From the NCBI GenBank assembly GCA_964526735.1, contig CAZGLO010000017.1:1-57327 (forward strand): a stretch of DNA of 57,327 bases. The letters are read 5' to 3'. The notes beneath the pieces were generated by a model. That model worked only from the letters and a program-made list of their open reading frames with translations. It ran no database searches and was not told where the DNA came from. Below are positions 53,196 through 57,327 of the stretch, one piece after another. The position numbers and the translations under genes were made by a program. Every line of letters begins with the position of its first letter. Position 1 is the stretch's first letter. The stretch comes from JAAUSY01 sp964526735 (GTDB lineage: Bacteria; Chloroflexota; Chloroflexia; Chloroflexales; Chloroflexaceae).

Positions 53196-54937
53196 CCCCT
53201 TACAGCGACTTTTTTGCCTGCTTGCTGAAAATCTTTTACTACAATTTGCAATGAACGCTGGCCATTCCACTCATTCACTTCAAGAGTGTAGACAATATCA
53301 ATCCATGGATGTTTGCGCAGGGGGTCGGCCACGTGTCCCAACGAAAATGCAATAGCTTCTATGGCCCCTCCACCATTCTTCCCATTTTTATTTCCCTCGC
53401 CTGCCGACACGATAAACCGCAGATGGCGACCTTCATCGCCAATCGTCCGCACCTGAGAAACGTACACACCGCGGCTCATCAAGACCGGCTGCGGGTTTGC
53501 GGCCCCAAACGGCTCAAGAGCAGCAATATCGTGGTAGAGTTCCCACGTTACCTCTTCAAGCGGTACTTCGGTGTCTATCAAGAGAGAAGGAACCACCATC
53601 TCATCGGTGATCGCCTGATCGGCCAGTGCCGTCAGCCGCAGTTCAAGCTCGTCAAGGTGCTCGGTGGGCAGCGTAAACCCCGCCGCTGCCGAATGCCCCC
53701 CAAACTGCGTCAAGAGATCTTGACACTCCGTAAGTGCTTGGGTAATATTGAACGACGAAATGGAGCGCGCTGACCCACGAGATTCTTCTTCGCCGCGTGA
53801 GATAAGCACAACGGGGCGGTTCCACTGTTCAACCAGTTTTCCCGCCACGAGGCCCACAATACCTGCTGGATAATCTTCGTCGTTCAAGACAACGATACGA
53901 TGGTTTATCTTCCCTGTCTCTTCGGCAAGCCGGTGCGATTGCCTCTGAAGCTTTTCGGTGAGCCGTTGACGTTGTCGGTTGGCTTTATCAAGTTGTTGAG
54001 CAAGAAGTGGTGCTTGAACTTCGTCTGCTCGCAGCAAATCAAATGCCAATCGTGCGTCGTCAAGACGACCCGCAGCATTGATGCGCGGAGCAAGGCGAAA
54101 CCCAACCGCCATTGAATCGACCTGGCCGGGCACGGTGTTGGAGACATCAAGCAATGCGCGTAATCCGGGCCGTTTGGTCACGTTGATAGCCTCCAGCCCA
54201 GCGCGGACAAGCACCCGATTTTCGCCTGTGAGCGGGCCAATATCGGCAATCGTGCCGAGCGCCACCAGCTCAAGCATCTCGCGCCCCCGCAACCCCGATT
54301 GCAGCCCTCGCCGCGCAAGCGCTTGCACCAGCTTGAAGGAAATACCAACGCCAACAAGTTGTTTATATGGGTAAGGGCAATCGGATTGTTTGGGGTTAAT
54401 CACGGCGAGCGCTTGGGGGATGGTCTCGGGCGGACGGTGGTGGTCAGTAATAATGACATCCATGCCGAGGCTTGTCGCATGAGCCACCTCCTTCTCATTG
54501 CTGATACCACAATCCACCGTGATGAGGAGGCGGCTACCCTTACGAGCGAGTTGCTCGACTGCATCGACATTAAGTCCATAGCCTTCGTGATCGCGATGAG
54601 GGAGGTAGGGGAGGACTATTCCGCCCATACCGGTCAAGGCTTCATAGAGCAGGGTGACTGAAGTGACACCGTCGGTGTCAAAGTCTCCATAGACGACGAT
54701 TAGCTCTTGGTTGGCGATGGCCTGCGCAATGCGGGTGGTTGCATCGCTCATCCCCTTGAGCAAGAAAGGGTCGTGAGTGCCACTCGGATAGGTATCGGAA
54801 AAAAAATGCTGCACGGCTATTGGTTCGTGCAAGCCTCGCTGATATAACAGCGTCGCTAGGGTGGGGCTCCGGTGTATCTGTTGATACTCAGTCGGAGCCG
54901 GATTCTGCAAACCCCAGTGTTTCTTGTGAGCAGACAT
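53192..54937 (-). CDS. recJ: single-stranded-DNA-specific exonuclease RecJ
   Basis: 5'-3' ssDNA exonuclease of recombination and mismatch repair. The 581 residues show DHH family motifs: VVYGDFDTDGVTSVTLLYEA (motif I, DxD), LLITVDCGISN (motif II), VIITDHHRPP (motif III, DHH) and VALGTIADIGPLTGENRVLV (motif IV), then DHHA1 (GGHSAAAGFTLP) and an OB-fold at the C-terminus. A little short of the Gram-negative enzyme but normal for this family. Stop codon overlaps the rpoD promoter. Confidence 0.96.
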   Translation of the reverse strand: MSAHKKHWGLQNPAPTEYQQIHRSPTLATLLYQRGLHEPIAVQHFFSDTYPSGTHDPFLLKGMSDATTRIAQAIANQELIVVYGDFDTDGVTSVTLLYEALTGMGGIVLPYLPHRDHEGYGLNVDAVEQLARKGSRLLITVDCGISNEKEVAHATSLGMDVIITDHHRPPETIPQALAVINPKQSDCPYPYKQLVGVGISFKLVQALARRGLQSGLRGREMLELVALGTIADIGPLTGENRVLVRAGLEAINVTKRPGLRALLDVSNTVPGQVDSMAVGFRLAPRINAAGRLDDARLAFDLLRADEVQAPLLAQQLDKANRQRQRLTEKLQRQSHRLAEETGKINHRIVVLNDEDYPAGIVGLVAGKLVEQWNRPVVLISRGEEESRGSARSISSFNITQALTECQDLLTQFGGHSAAAGFTLPTEHLDELELRLTALADQAITDEMVVPSLLIDTEVPLEEVTWELYHDIAALEPFGAANPQPVLMSRGVYVSQVRTIGDEGRHLRFIVSAGEGNKNGKNGGGAIEAIAFSLGHVADPLRKHPWIDIVYTLEVNEWNGQRSLQIVVKDFQQAGKKVAVRG

Positions 54938-55060
54938 GCAGAATATTTCTTTCTGTGACTACTCCCAACCCTGAATGGATTGAGTTTCTCGGGCCGTAAC
55001 CCTGGCTGTGCAGCTCCACAGCCATACTCACGCTCAAGCCGTGCGGGGAATATCAAGTAC

Positions 55061-55267
55061 GTTCAAACATGTTCATGCACGTTCAAGCACATAAAATACG
55101 TTGAACACGCCAAACACCTACCAAAATGTTCATCTGTGTCGATATGTGTCGATTTCCACCACCATACCTCGGCAATAGCGACACAATATGCCACGTGGGC
55201 CGTTAGGAAGTTCCACACGCCACATTCATCATGCTTTTCGCCGAAAACGGTTGTAACTGTTGTAACT
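55061..55267 (+). repeat. cluster of short tandem duplications in the recJ/ppk2 intergenic region
   Basis: The 640-bp gap has no convincing gene. It contains GTTCA at 55061, 55071 and 55081 in three 10-bp units with an inverted GTTGAAC at 55100; TGTGTCGATA/TGTGTCGATT (55135-55154, 10 bp twice); and GTTGTAACT twice (55250-55267, 9 bp). Also, near recJ, TGGCTGTG/CACAGCCA (55003-55010, 55017-55024) forms an 8-bp hairpin with a 6-nt loop. Confidence 0.7.
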
Positions 55268-55462
55268 TTGGTCGTGGTGCTAATATTAGGGTTTCTCTCT
55301 ACTGATTATACCCCCTTTGTCAATCCTCTGCTGCATCGCTATGCTCGAAAATCCCAATAACGTCCCAAGGGAGTATCATGATTATAACTTGATTGCAATC
55401 TGCGGTTGTAGCCATCGTAGCCATGGGGCGGGAGCATTATTGCGCATGGCACACCCACGATA

Positions 55463-55491
55463 TGCACATCTCCCCTTACCCATGCTATACT
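55463..55491 (+). promoter_or_regulatory. promoter for ppk2
   Basis: TGCACA (55463-55468), 17 bp, TATACT (55486-55491) with TGC directly before the -10. The start would be near 55498, about 80 nt before the ppk2 start. Confidence 0.5.
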
Positions 55492-55576
55492 TATGGGAGG
55501 TTGAGCCTGCAGCAAGCAAGCTCTCCCGCCACACATTCTTCGTATTGAGAGAAAGGATGAAGAGCGCGCATGCTGT

Positions 55577-56491
55577 ATGCACCCCACGTTGCACCCTAAA
55601 TTGCTACATTATGATACTACGATGCAACAAAGCAACAGATCGATGCGTCGCCTTTATATGAACCCACTTGTTTTCCCAGTTGAACAAGGAACGCCGATAG
55701 ATCTTTCCGACTACAACCCGCGCTACAAGGCTGATCTTTCCCGCAACGAGGGCGAATCGCAGTTTGATCTTCTGGCGAACCAGACCATAGACGAGCTACA
55801 AGAGCTACTTTATGCTGCTGGTACCCACAGTGTCCTGATTATCCTGCAGGGAATGGACACGAGTGGGAAAGATGGTACCATCCGAAATGTCTTTGGCCAT
55901 GTCAGCCCGATTGGGTGCCGGGTCAAGGCCTTCAAGACCCCTACAGAGGAAGAACTCGCCCACGATTTTCTCTGGCGGGTGCACCAACATGCTCCCAAAC
56001 GCGGCGAAATTACACTATTTAACCGTTCACACTACGAGGACGTGTTAATTGCACGGGTGCGCAACCTCGTGCCAGAGGAGGTATGGCAGCAACGCTATCG
56101 GCAAATCAATGACTTTGAGCGGCTATTGGGAGAAAACAACACGATTGTCCTGAAATTCTTCTTGCATATTAGCAAAGAGGAGCAGGAAGAACGGTTGCGC
56201 AAGCGTGAGGCCGACATCAGCAAAGCATGGAAACTCTCCCCAGCCGACTGGGAAGAACGCCGGTATTGGGATGACTACCAGGCCGCCTACGTCGATGTGC
56301 TCAGCAAGTGCAGCCCGCCGGAGGCTCCGTGGTACATCGTCCCGGCTGACCGCAAATGGTTTCGCAATCTGGCGGTTGCACACACGGTCGTCGAGGTTCT
56401 TTCGCAGTACAAAGGGATATGGGTCGAGCGGCTCGACGCGATGAACCGCGAAGCACTGGCGGCGTTGGAGCGCGTCCGCGGAACGAAATAG
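55577..56491 (+). CDS. ppk2: polyphosphate kinase 2 family (polyphosphate:nucleotide phosphotransferase)
   Basis: Transfers phosphate between polyphosphate and nucleoside mono- or diphosphates. Single PPK2 domain of 304 residues: Walker A QGMDTSGKDGTIRNVFGHV, Walker B LFNRSHYEDVLIARVRNLVP, and lid KREADISKAWKLSPADWEER. The NRSHYEDVL form is typical of the one-domain class III type enzymes as I recall. Alternative starts at 55622 and 55643 exist; none has a clear ribosome-binding site. It stands alone between gene-free regions with its own promoter. Confidence 0.9.
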   Translation: MHPTLHPKLLHYDTTMQQSNRSMRRLYMNPLVFPVEQGTPIDLSDYNPRYKADLSRNEGESQFDLLANQTIDELQELLYAAGTHSVLIILQGMDTSGKDGTIRNVFGHVSPIGCRVKAFKTPTEEELAHDFLWRVHQHAPKRGEITLFNRSHYEDVLIARVRNLVPEEVWQQRYRQINDFERLLGENNTIVLKFFLHISKEEQEERLRKREADISKAWKLSPADWEERRYWDDYQAAYVDVLSKCSPPEAPWYIVPADRKWFRNLAVAHTVVEVLSQYKGIWVERLDAMNREALAALERVRGTK

Positions 56492-56499
56492 GATATACA

Positions 56500-56528
56500 T
56501 TGCATCTCCTTGGCACATGTGCTATACT
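56500..56528 (+). promoter_or_regulatory. strong promoter with no gene downstream
   Basis: TTGCAT (56500-56505), 17 bp, TATACT (56523-56528), preceded by TGC. All elements agree with the window's best promoters, yet no credible coding frame follows in the 800 bp to the end. It starts just after the ppk2 stop. Confidence 0.6.
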
Positions 56529-56534
56529 TGGTCT

Positions 56535-56590
56535 CGAAGGACAGTACCCTCTGCTGATCTCATTGGGATCACCGCCCCGGTGGTACTGAT
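56535..56590 (+). ncRNA. candidate structured small RNA
   Basis: Just after the predicted start of the promoter at 56500-56528, CAGTACC (56542-56548) pairs with GGTACTG (56582-56588), enclosing TGATC/GATC(A) at 56555-56571 and CCG-CCC-CGG at 56572-56580, a compact three-way junction. It does not match tmRNA, RNase P, SRP or 6S motifs that I know. The 3' end is not defined; more complementary pieces (TGTTGATCAACA at 56626-56637) follow. Confidence 0.35.
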
Positions 56591-56591
56591 G

Positions 56592-57327
56592 ATGATTTCC
56601 CCAATAGGGTAGCCTCATAATCGTTTGTTGATCAACAGTTGATCGATCATCGCACAACGAACTACGGGGTATCTCTTTAGCTATTCTCGCAAACCAACAG
56701 CCTAATGCACTATGTGCCAAACGTGCGGTGAGCATCACGCCACCTCTAGAGCAGTGGAGACAACCACTCCCTCACGGGGAGTGCAATCAACACAGACATA
56801 TCAGCAACCACCTGCAGGTGGCGTTGGTGATACTGAGACAACCAGAAACCGGCCCCAAAAGAAACACACCCATCATCAAGCAAATATACCAAAGCCAACA
56901 AACCAACCTATGCACCAAGCTCAACCTTGTTTAGATTCTAGTCAGACTCTAGAAAGACATCAACAGCCGTCTCGCTGCCTGCCTCATGGGGGTGTCGTAT
57001 ATGCAACGTCTCCCCTACACATGTGTTACGAGATGAGGTGTGGAGCATGAAACATGAAATGTAGGCGAGATGGTCGCATGGAAGATTTCCAACATCTTTG
57101 ATGGCTCCTGCTGTCTCCACCACCAGCAGAATAACATGCGCACGGCATGTGGTGCCACGTTATCGATCTCATTCGATCTCATCGATTGCTATCGGTCATC
57201 GCCAACCATCATCGGTCATCACCAATCCGGCCTATACCAGTCAGCGATGCAATACGGAACGGGGCAACCGTCCAACCCAGAGCCATTTTTGTTGTCTGTC
57301 GTGTGGGCATACGACCTCTGCTGATAC
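56592..57327 (+). other. gene-free end region with GATC clusters and tandem repeats
   Basis: No reading frame here looks like protein. It contains GATC at 56630, 56641 and 56645 (with 56556 and 56567 just upstream, five in 93 bp); a CACTCCC/GGGAGTG hairpin near 56766-56784; the 14-bp palindrome CCACCTGCAGGTGG at about 56808-56821; TTCTAG/CTAGAA around 56935-56953; TCGATCTCAT twice (57163-57182); and a 20-bp imperfect duplication starting ATCGGTCATC (57191-57230). Confidence 0.55.

Noticed and set aside
54938..55576. Search for tRNA or other classical RNA genes in the larger gaps
   Set aside because: No T-loop GTTCRANYC with a matching acceptor stem, and no RNase P, tmRNA or SRP core motifs were found here or in 20732-21124, 27500-28006 or 56492-57327.
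56712..57050. Open frame of 112 codons near the right end
   Set aside because: Composition rich in Gln, His, Thr and Pro without pattern, no ribosome-binding site, and palindromes inside it; treated as non-coding.

Overview
The window comes from a filamentous anoxygenic phototroph of the Chloroflexota (Chloroflexales; close to Chloroflexus/Oscillochloris). The evidence is a minus-strand cluster at 23222-27302 with the two B808-866 antenna polypeptides (pufB, pufA), the tetraheme reaction-centre cytochrome (pufC), bacteriochlorophyll synthase (bchG) and geranylgeranyl reductase (bchP). No pufL/pufM is adjacent, which is the Chloroflexus-type arrangement as I recall it. Assignment below order level is not possible from the sequence alone.

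Layout. 1-8119 (+): greA, lysS, an atypical SDR plus acyltransferase pair, a polar amino acid binding lipoprotein, a birA with a tandem DQP insertion, and murJ. 8144-11515: rmlD (-), then a GT2 glycosyltransferase and a polyprenyl glycosylphosphotransferase (+), an exopolysaccharide block. 11627-20097: nfo with a small membrane protein, a metallophosphoesterase overlapping tail to tail with a PAS-PAS-PAS-STAS sensor, a BchI-like AAA ATPase, a YtxH-like protein, a TGS-less thrS and a membrane-anchored unknown. 20297-23183 (+): fabZ, rplI, dnaB. 23222-27302 (-): the photosynthesis operon, with a perfect-consensus promoter and several strong intra-operon hairpins that could set the expression ratio of antenna, cytochrome and enzymes. 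28007-42384 (+): a complete chemosensory operon (two stand-alone receivers, three MCPs, two CheW, hybrid CheA-REC, CheB, CheR-TPR), probably for gliding or pili, followed in the same direction by an orphan Dam-type adenine methylase. 43437-49038: two lipoproteins that fuse a solute-binding domain to a complete VWA/MIDAS domain, plus a divergent solute-binding paralogue lacking VWA and a coiled-coil membrane protein. 49055-52836 (-): two TPR/TM/low-complexity/Ig-like proteins and the primary sigma factor. 53192-56491: recJ (-) and ppk2 (+). 56492-57327 has no convincing gene, but a strong promoter there precedes a structured RNA candidate.

Cross-cutting observations. (i) Nine -10 elements share the extended form TGC-TAnnnT, which fits the conserved H-M-x-E of sigma region 3.0 in the rpoD encoded here. 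(ii) Many intergenic regions carry short tandem duplications with a 9-12 bp (about one helical turn) unit, and several coding regions carry in-frame 6-, 9- or 15-bp repeats (birA, cheA, a receiver, a TPR protein). (iii) GATC clusters occur in two intergenic regions and a Dam-type methylase is encoded nearby. The most plausible underdescribed system is the SBP-VWA lipoprotein cluster at 43437-49038. All function calls rest on reading motifs by eye; no database search was possible.
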